A stretch of 64,000 nucleotides of DNA, taken from NCBI RefSeq assembly GCF_023169945.1, contig NZ_AP025591.1, forward strand, positions 5,700,481-5,764,480. The letters run 5' to 3'. Shown here piece by piece: positions 1-8,070 of the stretch (positions are counted from its first letter, which is position 1; the number at the start of each line of letters is the position of its first letter). Origin of the DNA: Anaeromyxobacter oryzae. Its GTDB lineage: Bacteria; Myxococcota; Myxococcia; Myxococcales; Anaeromyxobacteraceae. Position numbers and translations under genes: made by a program. Below the pieces are notes generated by a model, which saw only the letters and a program-made list of their open reading frames with translations, was not told the origin of the DNA and ran no database searches.

Positions 1-311
1 TCGCGACCGGGGACGGACAGGTCGTAGGTGCGGGTCGCGACGATCGGGTGGCGCGACAGGATCGCGTTCCCGTACGCGAAGCCGCGCGCGTGCTCCATCG
101 TCCGGCCGAAGGCGCCCTCGAGCCCGGTGAGCCGCGCGAGCGTCGCCGCGGCCGTCTCGGGGCCGGCGCCCGCGGCCGGCGCGCCGACCTCCTGGAGGCC
201 CGCCACGTCGGGCCCGACCTCCTGGATGACGCGCGCGATCCGCTCCGCGTCGACGCGGCCGTCGGCGCCGCGGAGCCCGTGCACGTTCCAGCTCATCACG
301 CGGAGGCTCAT
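1..311 (-). CDS. Endonuclease/exonuclease/phosphatase (EEP) family protein, C-terminus outside window
   Basis: Only the first 103 codons are in the window; the gene runs off the left edge. The protein opens with MSLRVMSWNVHGLRG and has a later GLQEVG, the Asn- and Glu-containing metal-site motifs (WNxxG, QE) of the EEP phosphodiesterase fold. An ARGFAYGNAILSRHP stretch follows, typical of the same fold. The ATG overlaps the stop of the upstream phosphohydrolase gene as ATGA, so the two are probably translationally coupled. The family includes DNA-repair nucleases, sphingomyelinases and inositol phosphatases, and the visible part does not choose among them. No signal peptide is seen, so a cytoplasmic location is likely. 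Confidence 0.8.
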   Translation of the reverse strand, partial: MSLRVMSWNVHGLRGADGRVDAERIARVIQEVGPDVAGLQEVGAPAAGAGPETAAATLARLTGLEGAFGRTMEHARGFAYGNAILSRHPIVATRTYDLSVPGR

Positions 312-1912
312 GGCGACGGGGCCTCGCGGTCGGCGTCCTCCCCGTCGACGGCGCGCAGGGGCAGCACCGCGCGCCCGCGGTAGGCGCGCTCGAAGAAGCG
401 GTGCAGCTCGGACGGGCGGACGACGCGCTCGAAGGGGAACCGGCACGCGGCCGGGTGGACGACGAAGCTCTGCAGCTCCTCGGGCGCGACGCCCCCGTGC
501 GAGCCGAACTCCCAGGCGTACGCGACGACCTCGCGCCCCGGGCCGCGCCACCCGAGCACGACGAGGTCCCCCGACTCGCGCACCGAGACCAGATCGGCGA
601 GGTACGTCGCGAGGAGCGGCGGGTCCGGGTGCGGCAGCCGGGCCACGTCCAGCGGATCGGCGAGATCGAGCACCGCCCCGCGGACGAGGGCGAACCCGCG
701 GCGGCCGCCGCGCGCGGCGACGATCCCGATCGCGGGGTTCGCGGCGAGCGCGGCGAGCACGCGCCAGTACCGCGCGCGGACGGCGTCGAGCGGCAGCGGC
801 CCGTCCTCGCTGAGGAAGTACACGTGGGCGAGGTCGCCGGCCTCGGCCGTCGCGACGCCCCCGCCGCCCTCGCCGCCGAGCGCCCTCCCGCCGAGGAGGC
901 CGCGGTTCGGCGACGCGCGGTGGGCGCTCCGCGGCACCTGCTCCCCGCGGGCGGCCCGGGCGACGAACTCGGGGAGGGGCATCCCGGCGAGCGCCTCGAA
1001 CGGCCGCGTCGGGACGTGGCCGTGGTCCGACAGGACGTACACGTCGTACGCGAGCTCCGGGACGGCGTCCGCTGCGGAGAAGATCGCGGCGAGGGCGGCG
1101 TCCGCCGCCGCCAGGTTCCGGAGCGCGCCGCGCGAGTCCGGTCCGCGCCGGTGCGCGTGCTCGTCGAACGAGAGGAAGTCCGCGTAGATCGCCGGGATGC
1201 CGCGGGAGACGTCGAGCAGGATCCCCTGCAGCGCCAGCTCCCGCAGCAGCGCCGCGAGCAGGAGCCGGTGCACGAGGAAGCGCGGCTCGTGCTTCAGGCG
1301 CCCGAGCGCCGCCGCCCAGCGCACCCCGTCGACGATCGCGGCGCCGGCCTCCCCGGCGAAGCGCAGCGCCGCGCGCGCGAGGGTGACGCCGTGCGTGACG
1401 GCGGACGCGACCACGTCCAGGGTGCCGAGCCGGTCGCCGAGCCAGGCGAGCTCCGGGTCCCCGTCGCCCGCGAGCCCCGACAGGCAGAAGCGGGGACGGG
1501 CGGCGCCGCCCGAGAAGATCGAGAAGTAGGTGGTGCCGCCGCGGAACAGGCCCGGCGAGCGACGCGCCAGCCGCTCCTCCATCGCCGCCGCGTCGGCGGT
1601 GCGGTCCATCCGGATCTCGCGGCCGGTCCGCCGGTCGAACCAGACGAACCCCGGGACGCTCGGGGACACGCCGTAGAAGAGGCCGGCCTGGAACGCCGGC
1701 GTCGACGCCGGCGCCCCGCTGCGGCAGGAGGAGAGCACGTGCCCTCCGGCCGCGAGCCGGGCGGCGAGCGCCGGCATGAGGCCGTCCGCGAGCGCGCGCT
1801 CGAGGCGGGCCCGGGAGACGCCGTCGAGCTGGATGACGATCAGGCGGCGGCCGCGCGCCGGGGCCTGGGCGAACCGCCCCTGGCGCGCGAGCGGGCGGAG
1901 CACGCCGCGCAT
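308..1912 (-). CDS. Alkaline-phosphatase-superfamily phosphodiesterase/phosphohydrolase
   Basis: The product is about 534 aa from the ATG chosen here. It carries the metal-site signature of type I phosphodiesterases and nucleotide pyrophosphatases. VIQLDG gives the first Asp, a Ser/Thr nucleophile region is GAPASTPAFQAG, DFLSFDEHAH gives Asp/His ligands and VLSDHGH gives the final Asp-His pair. The substrate is unknown; phosphodiester or phospholipid-type substrates are common in the family. It sits between a small hypothetical gene and an EEP-family gene, and its TGA overlaps the EEP start. The open frame extends upstream to 2122, and in-frame GTG codons near 1981-1987 are alternative starts, so the N-terminus is uncertain. 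The ATG start was chosen because the upstream stretch is Arg-rich and not protein-like. Confidence 0.8.
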   Translation of the reverse strand: MRGVLRPLARQGRFAQAPARGRRLIVIQLDGVSRARLERALADGLMPALAARLAAGGHVLSSCRSGAPASTPAFQAGLFYGVSPSVPGFVWFDRRTGREIRMDRTADAAAMEERLARRSPGLFRGGTTYFSIFSGGAARPRFCLSGLAGDGDPELAWLGDRLGTLDVVASAVTHGVTLARAALRFAGEAGAAIVDGVRWAAALGRLKHEPRFLVHRLLLAALLRELALQGILLDVSRGIPAIYADFLSFDEHAHRRGPDSRGALRNLAAADAALAAIFSAADAVPELAYDVYVLSDHGHVPTRPFEALAGMPLPEFVARAARGEQVPRSAHRASPNRGLLGGRALGGEGGGGVATAEAGDLAHVYFLSEDGPLPLDAVRARYWRVLAALAANPAIGIVAARGGRRGFALVRGAVLDLADPLDVARLPHPDPPLLATYLADLVSVRESGDLVVLGWRGPGREVVAYAWEFGSHGGVAPEELQSFVVHPAACRFPFERVVRPSELHRFFERAYRGRAVLPLRAVDGEDADREAPSP

Positions 1913-2030
1913 CGCGAGCGCGGCGGCATCTGCGAGACGGGCGGCCCGGCGGGCGCGCCGCGTGCGGTGCGCGCGGTCCACGCGCACAAGGTTGGGGCGT
2001 GTGTCCTGGAGGGGGAGTGCAGCCCGCCTG

Positions 2031-2537
2031 CTATCCGCGCCGGCGCGCCTCGAGCTCGTTGAGGATGGCCTCGAGCCGCCGCTCCTCGCGCGACACGTCG
2101 AACCCCGCCGCCCGCGCGCCATCGACGACCGCGAGGCAGAACAGGAACGTCGAGACGTGCAGCCGCTCGGGCTTCTCGCCGGGGTGCTCGAGGAGGAAGT
2201 GCGTGAGCCGACCCTCGGCGCCCTGGAGGTCGCGCAGGCACACGGCCCGCGGCAGGCCGTCGAGCGGTCCGGTCCCCGCGGTGACGGGCGGAAAGGCGAT
2301 CCCCTGGTCCGCGAGCGCGACCTCGATGCCGTCCTCGCGCGCGAGCGCGAGGTAGGGCCGGCCCGTGTCCTGATCGCGGCGCTCCTCGATGCCGGACACG
2401 CGGCCGAGATCGAGGGGCAGCGTCTTCCCCGAGGCGACGTCGAGGAGGCGCTCGCCGTCGAACAGGATCGAGCCCGGGTGCTCGCGCGCGAAGCGCTCGA
2501 TCCGGGCGCGGAGCGCGGCGCGGTCGGCGACGCTCAC
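2031..2537 (-). CDS. Conserved-looking hypothetical protein, 168 aa
   Basis: This is an acidic soluble protein with no signal peptide or membrane segment and no domain I recognise. The start is a GTG that overlaps the greB stop as GTGA, which supports both the start and co-translation with greB. The composition is balanced (for example DIGIAFPPVTAG-like stretches and an ERRLEAILNELEARRRG helix at the C-terminus), unlike the Arg/Pro-rich artefact frames around it. A role tied to transcription elongation can only be suggested from position. Confidence 0.7.
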   Translation of the reverse strand: MSVADRAALRARIERFAREHPGSILFDGERLLDVASGKTLPLDLGRVSGIEERRDQDTGRPYLALAREDGIEVALADQGIAFPPVTAGTGPLDGLPRAVCLRDLQGAEGRLTHFLLEHPGEKPERLHVSTFLFCLAVVDGARAAGFDVSREERRLEAILNELEARRRG

Positions 2538-3013
2538 GGCGCCTCCCAGGTGATCTCGACGATGGTGAGCTCGACCGCTCCGGCGGGCCTCTGCACGGTC
2601 ACCGTGTCCCCCTCGCGCTTCCCGAGGAGCGCGCGGCCGAGCGGCGCGTCCACGCTGATGAGCCCCTTCTCCACGTCGAACTCGTCCGGGCCGACGAGGC
2701 GGTACGTGCGCGCGTCGCCCTCGTCGACCTCGACCGTCACCCACGCGCCGAAGAAGGCGCGGCCCGCCGGGTGAGGCTTCGGATCCACGACCGTGAGCGC
2801 GTCCATCCGCTCCGAGAGAAAGCGCAGGCGACGGTCGAGCTCGCGCAGCTTCCGCTTCCCGTAGATGTACTCGGCGTTCTCGCTCCGGTCGCCCAGGGCC
2901 GCGGCGGCCTCGACCTCCGCCACGATCCGGGGGCGCTCCACCGTCCAGATCCGCGCGTGCTCCGCGGCGATCCGGCGGAAGCCCTCGGGGGTGATGTAGC
3001 GGTGTGTCGCCAT
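2534..3013 (-). CDS. greB: Transcription elongation factor GreB
   Basis: The 159-aa product matches the Gre family in length and layout: an N-terminal coiled-coil of about 75 residues and a C-terminal FKBP-like domain. ALGDRSENAEYIYGKRKLRE carries the conserved acidic tip residues (D and E of the loop) that reach RNA polymerase's active site and stimulate cleavage of backtracked RNA. The LRELDRRLRFL continuation is GreB-like rather than GreA-like. The ATG is preceded by a divergent 121-bp gap to metF. It heads an apparent four-gene minus-strand operon with a hypothetical protein, a phosphohydrolase and an EEP protein. The lower genes are not usual greB partners. Confidence 0.92.
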   Translation of the reverse strand: MATHRYITPEGFRRIAAEHARIWTVERPRIVAEVEAAAALGDRSENAEYIYGKRKLRELDRRLRFLSERMDALTVVDPKPHPAGRAFFGAWVTVEVDEGDARTYRLVGPDEFDVEKGLISVDAPLGRALLGKREGDTVTVQRPAGAVELTIVEITWEAP

Positions 3014-3134
3014 GCGCCGTAGTGATTCACCCGGCCCTGCCGCCGTGTCAACCGCGCGCCCTCCGGGGCGCGGCGCGCCGGGACCGCCGCGGGAACTGGC
3101 GCGCGGGGGCGGGGAGGGGATAGTCTCGGCCGTC

Positions 3135-4037
3135 GTGCGGATCATCGATCTCCTGCGCTTCGCCCGCGAGCGGGGCGAGCCCATCTTCTCGTTCGAGTTC
3201 TTCCCGCCCAAGACGGAGGACGGCGAGCGCGCGCTGTTCGAGACCGTGGAGGCGCTGCGCCCGCTCGGGCCGGCCTACGTGTCGGTGACCTACGGCGCCG
3301 GCGGCTCCACCCGGGCCAAGACGGTCGAGCTCGTGAAGCGGCTGAAGCGCGAGAGCGAGGTCGAGGCGATGGCCCACGTGACCTGCGTGGGGGCGTCCCG
3401 GGACGACATCGCGTCCGTGCTCGACGAGGTCGCCGCGGCCGGCGTGCAGAACGTCCTCGCCCTCCGCGGGGATCCGCCGCGCGGCCAGCCCGGGTTCGTG
3501 CCGCACCCGGACGGCTTCCGGTACGCGAGCGAGCTCGTCGCGTTCATCCGGTCCGAGCCCAAGCGCTGGCGCTTCTGCGTCGGCGCCGCCGCCTACCCGG
3601 AGGGTCACCCCGAGACCCGTGACCTCGGCCAGGACGTGCGTAACCTGAAGGTGAAGGTCGACGCCGGCGCGGACTTCCTCGTCACCCAGCTCTTCTTCGA
3701 CAACGTCCACTACTTCCGCTTCGTCGACCGCGCCCGGGCGGCCGGCATCGGCGTCCCGATCCTGCCCGGCCTCATGCCGTTCACGAACGTGGAGCAGGTC
3801 GAGCGGTTCACGGCGATGTGCGGCGCCGCCATCCCGCCCGCGCTCCGGGCCGCGATGGAGGTGCGCCGGAACGATCCGGACGCCGCCCGGGAGCTGGGCG
3901 TCGCGTACGCGACGATCCAGTCCGCCGATCTCGTCCGGCGCGGCGCGCCCGGCGTGCACTTCTACACGCTGAACCGCTCGACCTCGACGCGCGCCATCGT
4001 GGCCGCGCTCCGCGCGAGCGAGCCGTGGCGGTTCTGA
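3135..4037 (+). CDS. metF: Methylenetetrahydrofolate reductase
   Basis: The enzyme reduces 5,10-methylenetetrahydrofolate to 5-methyltetrahydrofolate with FAD and NAD(P)H, feeding methionine synthesis. It is 300 aa, the usual bacterial MetF length. FSFEFFPPKT near residues 18-27 carries the catalytic Glu. SVTYGAGGS, HVTCVG, ALRGDPP (conserved Asp), GADFLVTQLFFD and the C-terminal GVHFYTLNR are all typical of the TIM-barrel fold. A GTG start at 3135 is chosen because the sequence upstream is Arg/Pro-rich and the GTG places MRIIDLLRF at the N-terminus. No S-adenosylmethionine riboswitch or other leader is evident in the 121-bp divergent gap with greB. Confidence 0.95.
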   Translation: MRIIDLLRFARERGEPIFSFEFFPPKTEDGERALFETVEALRPLGPAYVSVTYGAGGSTRAKTVELVKRLKRESEVEAMAHVTCVGASRDDIASVLDEVAAAGVQNVLALRGDPPRGQPGFVPHPDGFRYASELVAFIRSEPKRWRFCVGAAAYPEGHPETRDLGQDVRNLKVKVDAGADFLVTQLFFDNVHYFRFVDRARAAGIGVPILPGLMPFTNVEQVERFTAMCGAAIPPALRAAMEVRRNDPDAARELGVAYATIQSADLVRRGAPGVHFYTLNRSTSTRAIVAALRASEPWRF

Positions 4038-4050
4038 GGCGCCCGGGGCG

Positions 4051-4458
4051 CTAGCGGGGCAGCCCGCCCCACTCGGCGTGCACGACCATCACCGGGCAGC
4101 GCGCCTGGCGAACCGTGCTCTCCGCGACCGAGCCGACGAGCGCGTGCGCGCGACCGGTCCGGCCGTGCGTCCCCATGACGACGAGGTCGAACCCTCGCGC
4201 GTTCGCGTAATCCGCGATCGCGGTCTGGGGGTCTCCCGTCGTCTCCTCCGCGGCGACGCGCGCGGCGCCGGTGGTCTCGGCCTCGCGCTTCCAGCGCGCC
4301 AGCTCGCCGTTCCCGGCGGCACCGCCCTCGTCCACGTGGACGAGCGTGAGCTCCGCGCCGAAGCGCCGTGAGAGATCCGCGGCGACGCGGAGAGCGGCGC
4401 GCGACTCCTCGGACAGGTCGACGGGGCAGCAGATCTTCTTCCAGGGGATGTCGGTCAC
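4051..4458 (-). CDS. Universal stress protein (UspA family)
   Basis: This 135-aa cytoplasmic single-domain USP starts at a GTG giving a short leader before KKICCPVDLSEES. The ATP-binding signature G-x2-G-x9-G-S is present near the C-terminus as MGTHGRTGRAHALVGSVAE. The final strand CPVMVVHA is also typical. USP proteins bind ATP and help cells survive starvation or redox stress; the specific role is not deducible. The gene is convergent with metF, with 13 bp between stops. Confidence 0.9.
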   Translation of the reverse strand: MTDIPWKKICCPVDLSEESRAALRVAADLSRRFGAELTLVHVDEGGAAGNGELARWKREAETTGAARVAAEETTGDPQTAIADYANARGFDLVVMGTHGRTGRAHALVGSVAESTVRQARCPVMVVHAEWGGLPR

Positions 4459-4681
4459 GCGCGTTCCTCTCGTGCGCCGTCCGGGCGGGCGGTGGGCCGG
4501 TCGCCCGCCGTCGTCGAGCCCGCAGCGCCTCCCTCGAACATGGCGGCCGGTGCGGTCGGCGCAACGCCGACCGGAGCGGCGCGCCCGGATTTCCGCCTCC
4601 GGCCCCCCGCCCGGTCCGCCGGAGCCGTGTCGCGCCCGGAAGGACCGCGCCGGCGCGCGGTGGTCCCGATATCCGGGGACC

Positions 4682-5236
4682 ATGCGTCTCGGCGCCGCTC
4701 TCCTCGCCGCCGGCGCGCTCGCCTGCGCGCACGCCGGCGGCACCCCTGCGCGCGATCCGCGGCCGCCGGCGCCCCCCGGGGTCGCCGCCCTGCCGCCCGG
4801 CGTCTCGGCGGTGCGGGACCTCGCGGGCGACTGGACCGCGACCTCCCGCGAGCCGTCGACGGGGAAGACTTTCACGTTCCGTTACCGCCTCGCCCCGGTG
4901 CTCGGCGGCGCGTGGCTCGCCGGCGAGGCGAACGCGCCCGACCTCGGCCTCGAGGTGCGCGACCTCTGGGGGCGCGATCCGGAGACGGGCCGGATCCTCC
5001 GCGTCGTGTTCGACAACCAGGGGACCTGGGCGACGCTCTTCTCGAGCGGCTGGCGCGGCGACCAGCTCGTCCTCGAGGGCGTCGCGCGCGCGGGCGGGCG
5101 AGCCACGCCGGTCCGGGAGACGATCACGCGCGACGGGCCGGACGCCCTCGTCGCGACGTGGGAATCCGACACGGGCGACGGGTGGAAGACGTACTCCGTG
5201 GAGCGGCTCGTCCGGGCGTCGTCCGCGCCCCGCTGA
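4682..5236 (+). CDS. Probable secreted or lipid-anchored protein of unknown function
   Basis: The 184-aa product starts with a hydrophobic leader followed by a Cys at residue 16 (GALACAHAG). The lipobox is imperfect (Leu sits at -2 rather than -3), so lipoprotein status is likely but not certain. The mature part has a lipocalin/DUF1579-like feel: DLAGDWTATSREPSTG, a TFRYRLAPVLGGAWLAGE strand and a C-terminal GDGWKTYSVERLVR strand. Such proteins often form beta-barrels. No catalytic motif is visible. It is transcribed away from the USP gene. Confidence 0.72.
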   Translation: MRLGAALLAAGALACAHAGGTPARDPRPPAPPGVAALPPGVSAVRDLAGDWTATSREPSTGKTFTFRYRLAPVLGGAWLAGEANAPDLGLEVRDLWGRDPETGRILRVVFDNQGTWATLFSSGWRGDQLVLEGVARAGGRATPVRETITRDGPDALVATWESDTGDGWKTYSVERLVRASSAPR

Positions 5237-5274
5237 CGCGGGCCGAAGTTCGCCGTCCGTGCTAGCGTGAGGAC

Positions 5275-5294
5275 GCGCGTCCGTGTGGACGCGC
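5275..5294 (+). promoter_or_regulatory. Hairpin abutting the ribosome binding site of the next gene
   Basis: Two perfect 8-bp inverted arms (GCGCGTCC and GGACGCGC) enclose the loop GTGT. The hairpin ends exactly where the strong Shine-Dalgarno AGGAGG (5295-5300) begins, four bases before the ATG at 5305. It could modulate translation or stabilise the mRNA 5' end; this is inference from position. Confidence 0.4.
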
Positions 5295-5304
5295 AGGAGG
5301 AATC

Positions 5305-5970
5305 ATGCTCGCCCGCACTCGCACGCTCGTCCTGGCCGGCTCCATCGTCGCGCTGTGCGCCATCCTGGGGCCGCAGCGTGCCGTCGCGTCCGAGTCCTCT
5401 CTCTCGTGCGACGGCGGAATCGTCGCGGTCGGCGACACCAGGGTCGACCTGCTCGGGAAGTGCGGTGAGCCGGCGCTCCGCGAGGCGCGCCCGGCGTCCA
5501 CGTCGGCCATCGTGGTCTCGGGGCAGCCGCCCGCGGTCACCGGAGCCTCGGTCTCGGCGATCGTCGAGCAGTGGACCTACAACTTCGGCCCGGGTCGCTT
5601 CCTCATGACGGTCACGCTCGAGGCCGGCAAGGTCATGCTGATCGAGCGAGGTGGGTACGGGTACGAGCCCGCGCGCGTGGGGACCACGCGCACCGCGCCG
5701 GGCTTCTGTGACACGTCGCGGGTCCGGCCCGGCGACCTGAAGCTCGACGTGCTCGCCCGGTGCGGCGAGCCCACCACGAAGGACACGCGCCGCGAGAAGC
5801 GGCCGGTGCCGATCGACGGGCCCTCGGGCGGGACCGCCACCGCGTTCGTCACGGTCGAGGTGGAGGTCTGGACCTACGACGCGGGGCCGCAGCGGTTCAT
5901 CTCGATCGTGACGCTCGAGAACGGGAAGGTCGCGGCGGTGGACCGGGGCGGGTACGGATACCGCCGCTGA
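5305..5970 (+). CDS. Secreted protein with two DUF2845 repeats
   Basis: The 221-aa product has a signal peptide (MLARTRTLVLAGSIVALCA, cleavage near AVAS). Two copies of a DUF2845-type module follow. Each starts with a Cys-containing strand, then VGDTRVDLLGKCGEP or PGDLKLDVLARCGEP, then a W-T-Y strand, and ends in RGGYGY. Each copy has a Cys pair that could form a disulfide in the periplasm. The function of DUF2845 is unknown. The internal duplication is unusual because most family members have one copy. A canonical AGGAGG four bases upstream fixes the start. Confidence 0.82.
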   Translation: MLARTRTLVLAGSIVALCAILGPQRAVASESSLSCDGGIVAVGDTRVDLLGKCGEPALREARPASTSAIVVSGQPPAVTGASVSAIVEQWTYNFGPGRFLMTVTLEAGKVMLIERGGYGYEPARVGTTRTAPGFCDTSRVRPGDLKLDVLARCGEPTTKDTRREKRPVPIDGPSGGTATAFVTVEVEVWTYDAGPQRFISIVTLENGKVAAVDRGGYGYRR

Positions 5971-6053
5971 CGGCCTGCGCCTTCCGAGCGGGCGTCCCTC
6001 CGCCAAGCCGGGCGTTGAACCGCCATCCGCCGATGCACTAGTGTGCCTCGGAC

Positions 6054-6542
6054 GTGACCGGCTGGCTCCCCATCCTGGCCCTGCTCGCGGTCGCGCCGCC
6101 GGCGGGCGGCGAACCGGCGGACGCGGTCCCCGCGCCTCCGGCGGACCTGCGGCTCGCGATCCGGCCTGCGCTGTCCGACGTCGCTCCGGCCGCCCTGGAT
6201 GCGTCGTTCCTGCGGTCCCCGGAGCGCTCCGTGCCCCCGCCGTGTCTCGCGGACGTCTGCCAGCCGCGCGTGGCGGTGCCCGGGTTCGACCTTCGGGCGC
6301 CGGTGACCGACAAGCGCGCCGAGCCGGCCCTGAGGCTGCTCGACCGCGCACGCCTCGAGCCGCTCGCGCCGCTCGCGACGGCGGGGTGGCTGCTGGCCGG
6401 GACCGGCATCCACCTCGACTACACGCCGCCGCAGCTCGCGAACCCGGTCGACGCCGCCCGCGGCGGGTGGGGGCACGTCGAGCTGCTGCTGCGGTGGCGG
6501 ATCGACGCCTGGAACGCGCCCGTCTCGCCCATCGGGCGGTGA
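6054..6542 (+). CDS. Exported hypothetical protein, 162 aa
   Basis: A GTG start gives a short hydrophobic N-terminus (GWLPILALLAVAPPAG), probably a signal sequence. An Ala/Pro/Leu-rich mature region follows with one close Cys pair (PPCLADVCQP) that may form a disulfide. The middle TAGWLLAGTGIHLDYTPP is mildly hydrophobic. I recognise no domain. The gene has normal GC3 bias and lies in line with its neighbours on the plus strand. Confidence 0.55.
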   Translation: MTGWLPILALLAVAPPAGGEPADAVPAPPADLRLAIRPALSDVAPAALDASFLRSPERSVPPPCLADVCQPRVAVPGFDLRAPVTDKRAEPALRLLDRARLEPLAPLATAGWLLAGTGIHLDYTPPQLANPVDAARGGWGHVELLLRWRIDAWNAPVSPIGR

Positions 6543-6636
6543 GCGCTCGCCCGGCCGCGCGTCGGCCGGGCGGGCCGGCGGGCGAAGGCGCCGGCATCCC
6601 ACGCGGCGATCGCTCCCCGGTGCTTAAGATCCCGAG

Positions 6637-7032
6637 GTGAAGGATCGTTTCCAGCGCTTCGCCTACGCGGTCTCCGACGTGACGGGGACGCCGCACGCGT
6701 TCCTCCTGGCGCTGATGGTCGTGGTCGTCTGGGGCGTCTCCGGGCCGCTGTTCCGGTTCAGCGACAGCTGGCAGCTCGTCATCAACACCGGGACGACCGT
6801 CGTCACGTTCCTCATGGTCTTCCTCATCCAGGCGACGCAGACCCGGGAGACGCGGGCGCTGCACCTGAAGCTCGACGAGCTCGTCCGCGCCCAGCGGCGC
6901 GCCAGGAACACGTTCGCGGACCTGGAGCACGCGACGGACGACGAGCTCGAGGAGCTCGAGGCGGAGTTCCGGAAGATCCGAGCCCGCGCCTCGGCGCGCC
7001 AGAACGCGATCGACGAAGCCCGCCGGCACTGA
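6637..7032 (+). CDS. Low-affinity iron permease family small membrane protein
   Basis: The 131-aa product has two membrane helices (around residues 20-45 and 50-70) joined by a short polar loop, FRFSDSWQLVINTGTT. A conserved FLIQATQTRETRALHLKLDEL motif and a cytoplasmic charged coiled tail follow. This matches the small bacterial proteins in the Iron_permease family (Pfam PF04120), whose transport role in bacteria is not proven. The start is a GTG just after a purine-rich GAG. It is convergent with the E1 genes. Confidence 0.85.
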   Translation: MKDRFQRFAYAVSDVTGTPHAFLLALMVVVVWGVSGPLFRFSDSWQLVINTGTTVVTFLMVFLIQATQTRETRALHLKLDELVRAQRRARNTFADLEHATDDELEELEAEFRKIRARASARQNAIDEARRH

Positions 7033-7062
7033 GGCGCGCGCCGCGTCCGGCCGCCCCGACCG

Positions 7063-8070
7063 TCAGGCCACGAGCCGCCGCGCCGCCGCCACGATGCGGG
7101 CCACGCCCGGGAGCGCCGCGTCCTCGAGCGGTCGCGCGTAGGGCAGGGTGTCCTCGACGCAGACGCGGCCGAACCGCGGCGCGAGGCCGGCCTCGAGCGC
7201 CACGGCGGCGAGCTCTCCGGACAGCCCGGCCTCGCGGTAGTCCTCGTCGACGACGAGGAGGCGCCCCGTGCGCGCGACGGACGCGGCGACCGCGGCCCGA
7301 TCCAGGGGCCGCGTGGTCCGCAGATCCAGGACCTCGCAGGCGAGGCCGTCCTTCGCGAGGACGTCGGCGGCGGCCAGCGCGCGGTGCACGCCCACGGCGA
7401 GCGAGACGATGGTGAGATCGCCGCCGGTGCGGCGGATCGCGGCGCGGCCGATGGGGATCGCGATGCCCGGGTCGACCTCGCCCTCGGCGCCGTCCGCCGG
7501 GACGTCGAACGTCACCGTGTCGCGACCGCCGCGGCCCAGGTACTCGAGCCAGGACTCGGAGAGCAGCTTGTGCTCGAGGAAGAAGACCGGCCCGTCGTGG
7601 CGGATCGCCGCCGTGAGGAGCCCCGCGGCGTCGGCCGGTGTGGACGGGACCACGACCGTGAGGCCGGGGATGCCGGACAGGAGGCCCCAGAGCGCCTGCT
7701 CGTGCTGGCCGCCGTCCCCGTAGCCGCCGCCGCAGGTCGCGCGGACCACGAGCGGGCAGGTCCAGCCGCCGCCGGAGAAGGCCTCGATCTTCGCCATCTG
7801 GTTCAGCACGGCGTCGAGGCAGGATCCGAGGAAGTCGACGAGCATCAGCTCCACGACGGGCCGGAGCCCTGCCATCGCGGCGCCGACCGCGGCGCCGACG
7901 AACGCCGCCTCGCTGATCGGCGCCGCGAGGACGCGCTCCGCGCCGAACCGGGCGTAGAGCGGCGCGCGGAGCAGGTGGACGTCCTCCCCGATCACCACCA
8001 CGCGCGGGTCGCGCGCCATCTCCGCCGCGACCGCCGCGTCGATCGCCTCCCCGAACCTCAGGCGGGCCAT
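7063..8070 (-). CDS. 2-oxoacid dehydrogenase E1 component, beta subunit
   Basis: The 335-aa product pairs with the upstream E1 alpha; together they decarboxylate a 2-oxoacid using thiamine diphosphate. Typical features are the N-terminal LRFGEAIDAAVAAEM, the IGEDV that touches the cofactor, PISEAAFVGAAVGAA, GYGDGGQHEQAL and the transketolase C-terminal domain beginning near GIAIPIGRAAI. The ATG shares one base with the alpha stop (TGATG), so the subunits are co-translated. The subunit arrangement resembles branched-chain, pyruvate (Gram-positive type) and acetoin dehydrogenases; the substrate cannot be assigned. No E2 or E3 gene is adjacent. Confidence 0.9.
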   Translation of the reverse strand: MARLRFGEAIDAAVAAEMARDPRVVVIGEDVHLLRAPLYARFGAERVLAAPISEAAFVGAAVGAAMAGLRPVVELMLVDFLGSCLDAVLNQMAKIEAFSGGGWTCPLVVRATCGGGYGDGGQHEQALWGLLSGIPGLTVVVPSTPADAAGLLTAAIRHDGPVFFLEHKLLSESWLEYLGRGGRDTVTFDVPADGAEGEVDPGIAIPIGRAAIRRTGGDLTIVSLAVGVHRALAAADVLAKDGLACEVLDLRTTRPLDRAAVAASVARTGRLLVVDEDYREAGLSGELAAVALEAGLAPRFGRVCVEDTLPYARPLEDAALPGVARIVAAARRLVA

